Assembly: GCF_030063285.1 (NCBI RefSeq) | Contig: NZ_JASISU010000003.1 | Coordinates: 310,001-374,000, forward strand | Direction: 5' to 3' | Length of the DNA stretch: 64,000 nt | From: Pseudarthrobacter sp. PS3-L1 | Lineage (GTDB): Bacteria > Actinomycetota > Actinomycetes > Actinomycetales > Micrococcaceae | In this document: positions 17,216 to 25,597 of the stretch, piece by piece | Numbering within the stretch: position 1 is the first letter of the stretch | Layout: the number at the start of each line of letters is the position of its first letter | Notes under the pieces: generated by a model | Seen by the model: the letters and a program-made list of their open reading frames with translations, nothing else | Database searches by the model: none | What the model was told of the DNA's origin: nothing | Made by a program: the position numbers and the translations under genes

Positions 17216-19221
17216 GCCGCGCGACAACCCGCGAGAGGCGGCTGCGCGTTCTTGCCGTGTGCATCGCTGTTGCACTGGCTGGGTCTGGTTGCACGCCAGA
17301 AACGCAACCACCAGCACCTGACATCGCGGCAGTAAATTCCTGGGCCGCGGCCACGTCCGCACTGGCGGGGGAGCTGCCCCAGGCAGCCGGGCCCTACACC
17401 AAGCCAATCCGGACGGCCCAGGGAATCCAGCCACCAACAAATTCCTGGATCTCCGGCGCAATCTTCAACGATGTTCCGCAACCTGTTTTCTCCGGCGTGC
17501 TGGCTTTTCAGCCCAGCGACAACGGCTTTGGCGTTGGGCTGCCGGCTCCACACCCGACACCAAAAACGATCTTCGGCTCCTACACCCCAGACCTCATGCT
17601 GGGCCTTTCGGCCGATCACTTTGAACTGTCACGGCTCGACTCACTCAGCGCCACCTTTTCCTATTTCAAAGGCTCCCAGGAAATTGGCCGCCTTACCGCT
17701 GCCCAGGGCTGGCCCTATCTCTCATACCAGGCACTAGAGCAGCAGGACGTCAGCGTTCCTGTCTCCTTCGAGGGAACGGATACCGACCATACAGCCGTGG
17801 TGGCTGAGACGTCATATCATCTGGTCGGCGAGAACATCAGCTCGGACAGCGCTGGCACACGCGCAGCACTGGGCGCAGGATCTGTGCTGACACTCTATGC
17901 GGAACCACAGGACGCCGACGCGGCCACCCTTGACGCGATGCGCCAGGGAGCCGTGCCACTGAGGGGGACCACCACCACCTATGACGTAACTGAGGGAACC
18001 GTCTCAACGACCTACGCTTTGGACACCGCTGATCGGCCTACGGTTTTCGCCGCCATGCCGCACCAAAGCGTTGCCGACGGCGAAACCCTCAAGGGAAGCT
18101 ACGCATCAATCAACGGCCAGCTCTCCCTTCACACCGGGATGATCTTCAGTTTCGACGTGGCCGAACGCGCGGCCCGCTCTGAGCTTGACCTGACCGGACT
18201 CACCCCAGCGGAACGGGAGGAACTGGCAGGGCACGTCATCAGGGAAGCCTCCGAGGTCCAGTTCCTGGCACCGGATTCCTACTATGGCGGCAAGGCCCTC
18301 TACCGTGCCGTCAATATCTACCTTCTAGCCGAGCAACTCCAGCTAAGCGCCCAGGCTTCGGACCTCAAAGACCTGATCCTCGCAGAGTTGGACCGCTGGC
18401 TCAGTCCAACAGGGTGCAGTGGAGACGCCACCAAGTGCTTCACCTATGACACATCCCTTGGCGGCGTCGTCGGCCAAGCACCAGCCTATGGTTCTGACGA
18501 ATTCAACGACCACCATTTTCACTACGGCTACTTCCTCTACGCGGTGGGAGCGATGGCGTTGGCGGACAGTGCCCTGGTTGAGCGTTACCGAACCATGACG
18601 GACCTTCTGGCCATGGACATCGCGTCCCCGGAGAGCACTGATGCCTTTCCGCAACGTCGTGCCTTCGATGACTACGCTGGACATTCCTGGGCTTCCGGAA
18701 CCTCGCCATTCGCAGATGGCAACAATCAGGAGTCCTCCTCCGAGGCTGTTAATGCCTGGGCTGGCTTGAGTCTCTGGGCACAGGCCTCAACCAATCAATC
18801 CCTGGCCACTGAGGCAACCTGGATGCTCAGCCTGGAGAGCCAGACGGCCTTGGACTATTGGGTCTACCCCGAAGCCTTCCCCGACTTCGACGCCCCTTTG
18901 GTCGGCATGGTCTGGGGTGGGAAAAGGGACTTTGCAACCTTCTTCGATCCTTCCCCTGCCGCCATCCTAGGAATTCAGCTCATCCCTTTTGGCCCCACCA
19001 TGGACTACCTGATGGGGCCACCGGAAAAAATCATCGCCCTGGTGGACCAGTCAGCTCCCGCAGGAAAAACAGACCTGCCGCTGATCGACTACAACCTCAT
19101 GTTCCTGGGCATGGCGGATAGGGATACCGCCCTGGAGCGGGCACGGGACCTGCCTGACAAGAACATCGACAATGGAAACTCACGCTCCTACCTACTCGCC
19201 AGCATCATGGCACGGCGGTAG
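17212..19221 (+). CDS. GH81 endo-1,3-beta-glucanase lipoprotein
   Basis: A 669-residue exported enzyme. The N-terminus has a signal peptide ending VALAGSGC, so Cys27 is a probable lipid anchor, although residue -3 is Gly and the lipobox is imperfect. The GH81 motifs are clear: D433 in NDHHFHYGYF, GHSWASGTSPFADGNNQE, and the glutamate pair E507/E511 in QESSSEAVNAW, followed by VWGGKRDFATFF. The family cleaves beta-1,3-glucan internally with inversion. Its start overlaps the preceding stop (ATGA), which ties it to the synthase operon. By analogy with BcsZ/CslZ it may trim or release nascent polymer; a nutritional laminarinase role is the alternative. Confidence 0.9.
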   Translation: MSRATTRERRLRVLAVCIAVALAGSGCTPETQPPAPDIAAVNSWAAATSALAGELPQAAGPYTKPIRTAQGIQPPTNSWISGAIFNDVPQPVFSGVLAFQPSDNGFGVGLPAPHPTPKTIFGSYTPDLMLGLSADHFELSRLDSLSATFSYFKGSQEIGRLTAAQGWPYLSYQALEQQDVSVPVSFEGTDTDHTAVVAETSYHLVGENISSDSAGTRAALGAGSVLTLYAEPQDADAATLDAMRQGAVPLRGTTTTYDVTEGTVSTTYALDTADRPTVFAAMPHQSVADGETLKGSYASINGQLSLHTGMIFSFDVAERAARSELDLTGLTPAEREELAGHVIREASEVQFLAPDSYYGGKALYRAVNIYLLAEQLQLSAQASDLKDLILAELDRWLSPTGCSGDATKCFTYDTSLGGVVGQAPAYGSDEFNDHHFHYGYFLYAVGAMALADSALVERYRTMTDLLAMDIASPESTDAFPQRRAFDDYAGHSWASGTSPFADGNNQESSSEAVNAWAGLSLWAQASTNQSLATEATWMLSLESQTALDYWVYPEAFPDFDAPLVGMVWGGKRDFATFFDPSPAAILGIQLIPFGPTMDYLMGPPEKIIALVDQSAPAGKTDLPLIDYNLMFLGMADRDTALERARDLPDKNIDNGNSRSYLLASIMARR

Positions 19222-19280
19222 GAACGGCACATCTCGAAGGAACACCCTGCGGTCGCCATCCGTCAAAGGTGCAGGCGAAA

Positions 19281-19317
19281 CCCTGACAGCGAGCCGGTAA
19301 TCGGCTCCCTGTCAGGG
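19281..19317. terminator. Bidirectional terminator between GH81 gene and lacI-type gene
   Basis: CCCTGACAG at 19281-19289 pairs with CTGTCAGGG at 19309-19317, and inside it GAGCCG pairs with CGGCTC around GTAAT. The resulting 15-bp hairpin sits between two converging genes. Its distal arm includes the stop codon of the minus-strand LacI gene. Confidence 0.75.
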
Positions 19318-20316
19318 TGCCGATTCCCTGATTTTCAGGGCAAAGTCGGATTCCACATGCACGCCGCCCGCAGTCTTCTCCCGGCCTTCAATCCGATCCA
19401 GCAGCAAGGCCAGGGAACGCCTGACAATCTCATCCATCCCAGGGGAAACAGTAGTCAGCGACGGCGACGAGAAGCTCGCCTCGTCAATGTCGTCAAAACC
19501 CACCACTGCGACATCACCTGGTACTTTTACACCGCGGACCAGGAGTTCGTGCATTGCGCCCAGCGCCAACACGTCGTTGAGTCCAAACACAGCATCAAAC
19601 TGCGTTCCTCGCTCCAGAAGGGCGGCCACAGCATCGGCCCCGCCGTCCCGGCGCCAGTCCCCGGGCACCACAAGATCTGGGTCAAACGGGACGCCGGCAT
19701 CGGCAAGCGCCGCCCGGTAGCCGTTCATGCGGAGTCCCGGGCTGCCCGTGGTGTCATCAATACCGGCTCCCACCACGGCCACACGTCGTCGCCCAGATTC
19801 CAGCAGGTGCGATGTCACAGCCGCGGCGGCAACCTCGTTCTGCATGGTCACCACATCCAGCCGAGGGTCCAGGATGTGCTCACCCAACAACACCAGGGGC
19901 TTTGCGCCCCGGTGGGATTCCACTTCCTCGACATCCATGGACAGCGGCGTGAAGAGGAGCCCGTCCGTCAGTTGGCGGAAGGGGCCCCGCAGGGCGGCGA
20001 GTTCCACAGCAGGATCCGCATTGGACTGCTCCACCAGGACCCGGTAGCCAGATTCCGCTGCCACGCTCATGAGCCGTGACGCCAACTCGGCATAGTAGGG
20101 GGATGAGAGGTCGGAGAGGACAAGCCCAATCATCTTGGTCTTCCCTGAGCGCAGGCTGCGCGCCGTCAGGTTGGCCTCGTAGCCCAGTTCTGCAATGGCG
20201 GCCTGCACCCGTTGGCGTGTGGATTCCCTGATGTATTCGTAGTCGTTCAGGACGTTGGAGACGGTTTTGAGTGAGACGCCCGCAGCCCGTGCAACATCAT
20301 TCATGGTGACAGCCAC
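19312..20316 (-). CDS. LacI-family transcriptional regulator of the arabinose locus
   Basis: A 334-residue repressor. An N-terminal helix-turn-helix with hinge (MNDVARAAGVSLKTVSNVLN, then TARSLRSGKTKMIGLVL) is followed by a periplasmic-binding-protein-like sugar domain (SSPYYAELASRL, VVGFDDIDEASFSSPSLTTV). The recognition helix SLKTVSNVLN is the kind found with operators having an AACGTT centre. Two identical TTACAACGTTATAG sites lie nearby, one 104 bases upstream of its own start and one at abfA. It therefore probably represses abfA and itself in response to arabinose or arabino-oligosaccharides. This is inference from motif and position. Confidence 0.9.
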   Translation of the reverse strand: MAVTMNDVARAAGVSLKTVSNVLNDYEYIRESTRQRVQAAIAELGYEANLTARSLRSGKTKMIGLVLSDLSSPYYAELASRLMSVAAESGYRVLVEQSNADPAVELAALRGPFRQLTDGLLFTPLSMDVEEVESHRGAKPLVLLGEHILDPRLDVVTMQNEVAAAAVTSHLLESGRRRVAVVGAGIDDTTGSPGLRMNGYRAALADAGVPFDPDLVVPGDWRRDGGADAVAALLERGTQFDAVFGLNDVLALGAMHELLVRGVKVPGDVAVVGFDDIDEASFSSPSLTTVSPGMDEIVRRSLALLLDRIEGREKTAGGVHVESDFALKIRESAP

Positions 20317-20420
20317 TGGTGGTCCTTAAGTTCGATGCCGGGCGGTTCCTTGGACAGCGCCTTCGGCACGTCTGGATCCATAGTTGCAGATGATGTGCCC
20401 TTCACCCTTTCCCAGCAACT

Positions 20421-20434
20421 TTACAACGTTATAG
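20421..20434. promoter_or_regulatory. LacI-type operator TTACAACGTTATAG (site 1)
   Basis: A near-palindromic 14-mer centred on AACGTT, identical base for base to the site upstream of abfA. It lies in the divergent region between the LacI gene and the truncated glycosidase remnant, 30 bases before the remnant's ATG. TATAGT at 20430-20435 could serve as a -10 element for plus-strand transcription. Confidence 0.7.
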
Positions 20435-20464
20435 TATTCAAGAGCCGCAACCCAAGGAATCTTC

Positions 20465-20632
20465 ATGGCACAGCTCACTGCGCCGTTGTTTCGCTGCCCG
20501 GTATTTGACGGCACAGCAGACCCTGCGCTGATTCACCGTCGCGGGACCAACGCATGGTGGATGTTCTTCACGGCATGCCGGGCTACGCTCACCACAGGTG
20601 GATGCGACTCGGTCACCGGCACCCGGACCTGA
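20465..20632 (+). pseudogene. 5' remnant of a glycoside hydrolase gene with intact operator and RBS
   Basis: An ATG with AAGGAA 6 bases upstream opens a 55-residue frame (MAQLTAPLFRCPVFDGTADP, later NAWWMFFTACRATLTTGG, VTGTRT) that ends in TGA. The pattern of Asp-Pro-x-Leu-Ile followed by a Trp-Trp-Met-Phe-Phe-Thr strand and Arg-Ala-Thr is that of the first blade of five-bladed propeller glycosidases (GH43/GH32-like). The remaining roughly 250-300 residues are missing, and none of the other frames downstream continues the fold. It looks like the head of a gene whose body was deleted. Family assignment is by eye and uncertain. Confidence 0.55.
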
Positions 20633-20671
20633 CGCCGCCGGCTCGCCCATCTGTTTGACGCCAAAAGAGCA

Positions 20672-20710
20672 GGGCGCCCCAGATCTCGCCAGGGGTTTCC
20701 CGCCCTTTTT
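20672..20710 (+). terminator. Hairpin plus T-tract after the glycosidase remnant
   Basis: GGGCGCCCC at 20672-20680 can pair with GGGG at 20692-20695 and CGCCC at 20701-20705, followed directly by TTTTT at 20706-20710. It has the form of an intrinsic terminator on the plus strand. It also lies just past the abfA stop on the minus strand, so it may serve both directions. Confidence 0.5.
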
Positions 20711-20738
20711 ATCGAGCTCTCGCTCTTTCAGCGGAACG

Positions 20739-22259
20739 TCAGGCGACGGACAGCCTGATCATGGACCAGGAAACGGCGGGCAGATCAGCAGTGAGTGTTC
20801 CGCCGTCGACCTTCACGCTGCCGTTGCCGGAGGGCGCCACGGAGGTGTCGTCATCAGCTGTGGCATGCCAGTAGGGATCCTTGTTGGAAAACGTGATGGC
20901 ATCAACGACTTTCACAGCACCCAGGCTACCCACGGCGACCTCAAGTGCCAGCGGCTGGTCCGAGGAACGGTTCACCGCGAACACCACCGCCTCGCCCTTC
21001 TCGGAATCGAACGTTGCCACCGCGGACAACGCTGCAAAATCGACAGTCTTTGCGGACGTGAGCAGCGGCGATTCAACAGCCAGCTGCAGGACAGTTCCGC
21101 TGGCGTTTGCTGAGGTCAGGGCAAATGGATGGAAGGTGGTCTGCTTCCAGGCCCGGCCACCGGGCTCGGTCATAATGGGCGCAATGACGTTGACCAACTG
21201 CGCCAGGCTGGCGGAATGGACGCGGTCCGTGTTGCGCAGCAGGGTGATCAGCAGATCCCCCACCACGACTGCATCGGCCACCGAGTACTTGTCCTCCAGG
21301 AGCACCGGTGCCACGGGCCAGTCGCTGCCGGTGGGGACCTTTGACTCATCGCGGCTGGCATGCCAGACATTCCACTCATCAAAAGAGATATTGACCTGTT
21401 TGGTGGACTTCTTAACGGACCGGACATGCTCAATGTGCGCCACGGTGTCCTTGATGAAAACCTCCATACGGTGCCCTGCGGACAAGTGCTCCTGCAGGTC
21501 ACCGTGATCCTCAAAGTACTGGTGGGCAGAGATCAGGTCCACCACCTCATATGTTTCCGTGAGGACAACGCGCTCCCACTCACCAAAGGTGTCCATGCCC
21601 GGCGAGGAACTGCCGCAAACCACAAGCTCCAGGTCTGGCTCGACCATCCGCATTGCCCGGGCCGTGTCAGCTGCCAGACGGCCATATTCGGAAGCGTTCT
21701 TGTGGCCAATCTGCCACGGACCGTCCATCTCGTTGCCCAGGCACCACATCGTGATGCCGTACCCTTTCGAGGCTCCGTTGGCCTTGCGCTGGTCCGAAAG
21801 TGCCGTGCCGCCCTCGATATTGGAGTATTCGAGCAGATCCAGCGCTTCCTGTGTGCCACGGGTGCCCAGGTTCACGGCCATCATGGGCTCCACCCCGGCC
21901 TTGAGGGACCACTTGGCGAATTCGTCGACGCCTACCAGGTTGGGATCGGTGGAGTGCCAGGCCAGGTCCAGACGGGTTGGCCGCTCACTGACAGGACCCA
22001 CGCCATCTTCCCAGCGGTAGCCGGAAACGAAGTTTCCGCCAGGGTAGCGGACCGTGGAAACTCCGAGCTCGCGCGTCAGATCCAGCACGTCCGTGCGGAA
22101 ACCGTCCTCATCCGCATTCGGGTGCTCTGGTTCGAAAATTCCGGTATAAACGCACCGCCCCAGGTGCTCAACAAACGCGCCGAAGGTCTTCCGACGGACG
22201 GGACCCACAACATATGCCGGGTCGATCGTGATTTTTGCTGCGGTCGATTCAGGGCCCAT
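20739..22259 (-). CDS. abfA: Alpha-L-arabinofuranosidase (GH51)
   Basis: A 506-residue enzyme without a signal peptide, hence cytosolic, releasing L-arabinose from arabino-oligosaccharides. GH51 features are FGAFVEHLGRCVYTGIFEP at the N-terminus, VRYPGGNFVSGYRWEDGVGP, the acid/base Glu in WCLGNEMDGPWQ, and the nucleophile Glu in ISFDEWNVW. A C-terminal beta-sandwich follows. CGAGGA lies 6 bases before the ATG. It has its own promoter and LacI operator just upstream. It feeds the araBAD pathway encoded next door. Confidence 0.95.
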   Translation of the reverse strand: MGPESTAAKITIDPAYVVGPVRRKTFGAFVEHLGRCVYTGIFEPEHPNADEDGFRTDVLDLTRELGVSTVRYPGGNFVSGYRWEDGVGPVSERPTRLDLAWHSTDPNLVGVDEFAKWSLKAGVEPMMAVNLGTRGTQEALDLLEYSNIEGGTALSDQRKANGASKGYGITMWCLGNEMDGPWQIGHKNASEYGRLAADTARAMRMVEPDLELVVCGSSSPGMDTFGEWERVVLTETYEVVDLISAHQYFEDHGDLQEHLSAGHRMEVFIKDTVAHIEHVRSVKKSTKQVNISFDEWNVWHASRDESKVPTGSDWPVAPVLLEDKYSVADAVVVGDLLITLLRNTDRVHSASLAQLVNVIAPIMTEPGGRAWKQTTFHPFALTSANASGTVLQLAVESPLLTSAKTVDFAALSAVATFDSEKGEAVVFAVNRSSDQPLALEVAVGSLGAVKVVDAITFSNKDPYWHATADDDTSVAPSGNGSVKVDGGTLTADLPAVSWSMIRLSVA

Positions 22260-22280
22260 GAAACATCCTCGTTTTCTGGT

Positions 22281-22328
22281 TTACAACGTTATAGAAATAT
22301 TGTCATGGCAGGCTGGCCTCGCCGTCAA
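22281..22328 (-). promoter_or_regulatory. abfA promoter and LacI operator (site 2), inside the 3' end of the upstream gene
   Basis: On the minus strand TTGACG (22328-22323) and GACAAT (22304-22299) are spaced by 18 bases and make a sigma-70-like promoter. The operator TTACAACGTTATAG (plus-strand reading, 22281-22294) covers the expected transcription start, a classic repressor position. The TAA stop of the upstream kinase-like frame is formed by the operator itself. The 14-mer is identical to the one at 20421. Confidence 0.7.
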
Positions 22329-23288
22329 GGGGATTCCAGATTGCCTGGCTAAACCGGAAGCTACGGGGCCCCGTCCAGGATCCTGCGGACCATAACGACC
22401 CCCCTGGGCAGCAAAGTCATAGTCGCCAATCCCCTGTGCCCAGACCACTGTGCCCACCGCCTGTAAGAGGTTCTCGAGCTGCCAGATTCCCTGATCGACT
22501 GGCTCAAGCGCACGCTCCAAACCCGCAAGAAAAGCGTCCCTCAACTCAGGCCGCCCCTGGAACTGCCCATGCGTGACCCGAACCAGGTCGTGGACCCAGG
22601 GGCGGAAGTCTGCCCGGCCAAAATCAATGACCCGGACCGTCCCGTCGTCGGAAAGCCAGTTTCGGGGCTGGAAGTCGCCATGCGTGCTCACCAACGGAAC
22701 GGGGCCTACGTCGGCATTCTCCAGGACAGCACGCACGGCTGCCACTTCGGCGGCAGAAAGCAGGCCCCGGGAGCGTGGCAGCATACCAAGAGTCCGCGCC
22801 ACCGTGGCCTTGGCATAGCCTGCCGAACTGCCTGCGGGCTGATGAATGGCAGCCAGGAGCTCACCGGCCTGCCGGTACGTCGCCGGGTCAGTCTCGGCCG
22901 CAGTGTCCTGGACCAACTCTCCCGGCAGGTACCCGGTCACTAGGATGCCTGCGTCAACCGAGGCTCCCACCAGTGCAGGGACCCGCCCTTGGGGTGCGCC
23001 AAGGCCACGGCGGTGGGCGGCAATTTCACGTCCAATATGATGACTTGTGGTGCTGGCCTTGACGATCAGGCGTTCGCCGTCGAGTGCCTGAACCTCCAGC
23101 ACCGTCGTGTCCTGCAGCGGCCAGGAATGATCCCGCAGCACCACATAAGGCCCCAGCCAGGTGGCAACGAGGCCCCACTGCACTGCTGTCATCTGCCGCA
23201 TCATCATCCCAGCCTGCCAGACGTGCGGCACCCCAAAAATGGGCACGCCCCAGTTCGGCGACATGAACGACGGCGGGCGGCCCCCCAC
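22281..23288 (-). CDS. Aminoglycoside phosphotransferase (APH)/choline-kinase-fold protein
   Basis: Up to 335 residues with the kinase-fold core: VSTHGDFQPRNWLSDDG (Brenner HxDxxxxN motif with the catalytic Asp) and VIDFGRADFRPWVHDLVR (DFG-like metal site). ILVTGYLPGELVQD is the hinge-like region. Such proteins phosphorylate small molecules, and only some are antibiotic-resistance enzymes; the substrate here is unknown. The first roughly 30 residues do not look like the family, so a start at one of the ATGs at 23207-23192 is likely. Its last codons overlap the abfA promoter and operator. Confidence 0.75.
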   Translation of the reverse strand: MGGRPPSFMSPNWGVPIFGVPHVWQAGMMMRQMTAVQWGLVATWLGPYVVLRDHSWPLQDTTVLEVQALDGERLIVKASTTSHHIGREIAAHRRGLGAPQGRVPALVGASVDAGILVTGYLPGELVQDTAAETDPATYRQAGELLAAIHQPAGSSAGYAKATVARTLGMLPRSRGLLSAAEVAAVRAVLENADVGPVPLVSTHGDFQPRNWLSDDGTVRVIDFGRADFRPWVHDLVRVTHGQFQGRPELRDAFLAGLERALEPVDQGIWQLENLLQAVGTVVWAQGIGDYDFAAQGGRYGPQDPGRGPVASGLARQSGIPLTARPACHDNISITL

Positions 23289-23341
23289 AGCCGCTACGCG
23301 TCGTCGTGCGCTGCCCGTCTTTTCAGAGGTGTTGCAGGCCG

Positions 23342-24862
23342 CTAGATACGCCCAGCCAATCGATAATACGCAGCATTCCAGGCCAGTTCCTTCTTGAAGG
23401 ATTTCAGTGTCGTGTCCTCATCGATGGCCAGGAGTTCCGTCTCGGCAATCTCGGCAAAGTCCTCAAAGACATCCAGGCCCACTGCGGTACTGAGGACCGT
23501 GTGGTGGGCGGCACCAGCAGTCAGCCAGGCTGCGGCCGATGTTGCGAAGTTGGGCTTGGGCTCCCACAGCGCCCTGGCCACCGGGAGCTTGGGCAGCGGG
23601 TGATCCAAATCCACTACGTCCACCACATTGGCTACTAAGCGGAACCTGTCGCGCATGTCAGACAGGGCAACCACCACCCCGGGGCCAGCATCGGTGTCGA
23701 ACACCATCCGCACCGGATCTTCCTTGCCGCCAATGCCCAGAGCGTGGATCTCCACTCGCGGCTTTTTGGCGGTCAGCGACGGGCAAACCTCCAGCATGTG
23801 CGCCCCTAGGATCTTTTCCTCGCCAGGAACCAGGTGATAGGTGTAGTCCTCCATCAGCGAGGCGCCGCCGGGCAGCCCCGAGCCCATCACCTTCGCAGCA
23901 CGCACCAGGATCGCCGTCTTCCAGTCACCCTCGGCGCCAAAACCGTAGCCGTCGGCCATCAGCCGCTGGACAGCCATGCCCGGCAACTGGCGCAGGGAGC
24001 CCAGATCCTCGAACGAAGTGGTGAATGCAGCGGAGCCGTTGGCTTCAAGCAGTGCACGCAACCCGAGTTCGATCCGGGCACTGTAGCGCAGGGATTCGTG
24101 CCGTTCTCCACCGGCCGCGAGTTCCGGGGCTACCTCATAGAGGCGCTCATACTCAGCCACCAGGGCATCAACGTCGGATTCGGCCGCGCCGTGCACGGCA
24201 TCGGCAAGGTCGTTGACGGCCCAGGTGTTCACCGAGACGCCAAATCTAATCTCCGCCTCAGTCTTGTCACCCTCCGTGACAGCTACGTTGCGCATGTTGT
24301 CACCGAAACGGGTGAGTTTCAGGGACCGTACCGCGGCCCAGCCGGCAGAGGCACGCTGCCAGGAACCCACCTGCCGGGTGACCTCCGGATTGGACACGTG
24401 GCCCACCACCGTTTTCCGGGGAATGCCCAGGCGCGTCTGGATGTACCCAAACTCGCGGTCTCCGTGGGCTGCCTGGTTGAGGTTCATGAAATCGAAATCG
24501 ATGTCGGCCCAGGGCAGTTCCACATTGGCCTGCGTGTGCAGATGCAAAAGCGGCTTCCGAAGCAGGTCCAGGCCCTGGATCCACATCTTGGCGGGCGAGA
24601 ATGTATGCATCCACGCGGTAACACCAATAACCGCGTCGTTGGCATTGGCTTCCAGGGCCATCCGGCGGATGGCGTCAGAATCAGTAAGGACCGGCTTCCA
24701 CACAATTTTTACCGGTACGTCCTGGGCAGCATTGAGTGCCTCCGAGATGCTCATTGACTGCTCTGCCACCTGGGCCAGGACTTCCGGACCATAGAGGTGT
24801 TGGCTGCCGGTGAGGAACCAAACTTCGTAGCCATCTAGGGTTGTTGCTGCAGCGTTGGTCAT
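23342..24862 (-). CDS. araA: L-arabinose isomerase
   Basis: A 506-residue cytosolic Mn-dependent enzyme converting L-arabinose to L-ribulose. It begins with the family's [19 protein letters not shown]. Recognisable core stretches are [32 protein letters not shown], the catalytic glutamate regions ([22 protein letters not shown]) and [11 protein letters not shown]. Length is usual. It is the last gene of araB-araD-araA, 42 bases after araD. Confidence 0.97.
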   Translation of the reverse strand: MTNAAATTLDGYEVWFLTGSQHLYGPEVLAQVAEQSMSISEALNAAQDVPVKIVWKPVLTDSDAIRRMALEANANDAVIGVTAWMHTFSPAKMWIQGLDLLRKPLLHLHTQANVELPWADIDFDFMNLNQAAHGDREFGYIQTRLGIPRKTVVGHVSNPEVTRQVGSWQRASAGWAAVRSLKLTRFGDNMRNVAVTEGDKTEAEIRFGVSVNTWAVNDLADAVHGAAESDVDALVAEYERLYEVAPELAAGGERHESLRYSARIELGLRALLEANGSAAFTTSFEDLGSLRQLPGMAVQRLMADGYGFGAEGDWKTAILVRAAKVMGSGLPGGASLMEDYTYHLVPGEEKILGAHMLEVCPSLTAKKPRVEIHALGIGGKEDPVRMVFDTDAGPGVVVALSDMRDRFRLVANVVDVVDLDHPLPKLPVARALWEPKPNFATSAAAWLTAGAAHHTVLSTAVGLDVFEDFAEIAETELLAIDEDTTLKSFKKELAWNAAYYRLAGRI

Positions 24863-24904
24863 GAAATTCTCCTGCGAAATTGGGGGTTGTTGGGCGGTGC
24901 CAGG

Positions 24905-25597
24905 CTAGTTGCCGTAAACGTTCTGGTACCTGTCATACAGGGCTGCCACATCGGCCGTATCGATCGGGAGGGGCGTGCCCAGCTGCCGGGAAATGTGCAC
25001 AGTCCGTGCCACTTCCTCGCACATGACCGCAGCCTTAACCGCAGACCTTGCGTCTTTGCCGATGGTGAACGGGCCATGGTTCTGCATGAGCACGGCCGGG
25101 GAGTTGGAGTTCCGGAGGGTCTCCACAATGCCCTGGCCAATAGAGTCATCGCCGATTAGCGCGAAGGGACCCAACGGAATATCCCCGCCAAACTCATCAC
25201 TCATCATGGTCAGCACGCACGGGATCGCCTCACCGCGCGCAGCCCAGGCTGTCGCGTACGTCGAGTGCGTATGGACCACTCCGCCAACCTCGGGCATGTG
25301 ACGGTACACGTAAGCATGCGCCGCGGTGTCCGACGACGGCGACAGCTCCGGGTTGACCCACGACTCACCATCGAGTCCAGTTACCGGAGTGCCAAACAGG
25401 TCAGTGACCACCATCAGTTCGGGAGTGAGGTCATCGTAGGCAACGCCAGAGGGTTTGATCACCATAAGCTCGTGCCCGGGAATCCGTGCCGAGACGTTCC
25501 CGGCAGTCCACACCACCAGCTGGTAGCGGGTCAGTTCGGCATGCAGGGCGCAGACAGTTTCCCGCGCCTCGGCAACCGCCACCGTCAGCGCACTCAT
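24905..25597 (-). CDS. araD: L-ribulose-5-phosphate 4-epimerase
   Basis: A 230-residue class II aldolase-fold enzyme converting L-ribulose 5-phosphate to D-xylulose 5-phosphate. Zinc ligands are seen as the His pair in GVVHTHSTYATAWAARG and the later His in LMQNHGPFTIG. GNVSARIPGHELMVIKPSGV near the N-terminus binds the phosphate. Its start overlaps the araB stop by 4 bases (ATGA), so the two are translationally coupled. Confidence 0.95.
   Translation of the reverse strand: MSALTVAVAEARETVCALHAELTRYQLVVWTAGNVSARIPGHELMVIKPSGVAYDDLTPELMVVTDLFGTPVTGLDGESWVNPELSPSSDTAAHAYVYRHMPEVGGVVHTHSTYATAWAARGEAIPCVLTMMSDEFGGDIPLGPFALIGDDSIGQGIVETLRNSNSPAVLMQNHGPFTIGKDARSAVKAAVMCEEVARTVHISRQLGTPLPIDTADVAALYDRYQNVYGN

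Noticed and set aside
20438-20650. 70-codon minus-strand frame opposite the glycosidase remnant
   Set aside because: The plus-strand frame has an RBS, an operator and a glycosidase-like sequence; the minus frame has none.
21360-22352. 330-codon plus-strand open frame
   Set aside because: Antisense to abfA; the GH51 motifs on the other strand are complete.
22281-23288. Antibiotic resistance gene
   Set aside because: The protein has the APH fold motifs, but the family is broad, the position in a sugar locus does not point to resistance, and no mobile element is near.
23834-24757. 307-codon plus-strand open frame
   Set aside because: Antisense shadow of araA, which is complete and well conserved.
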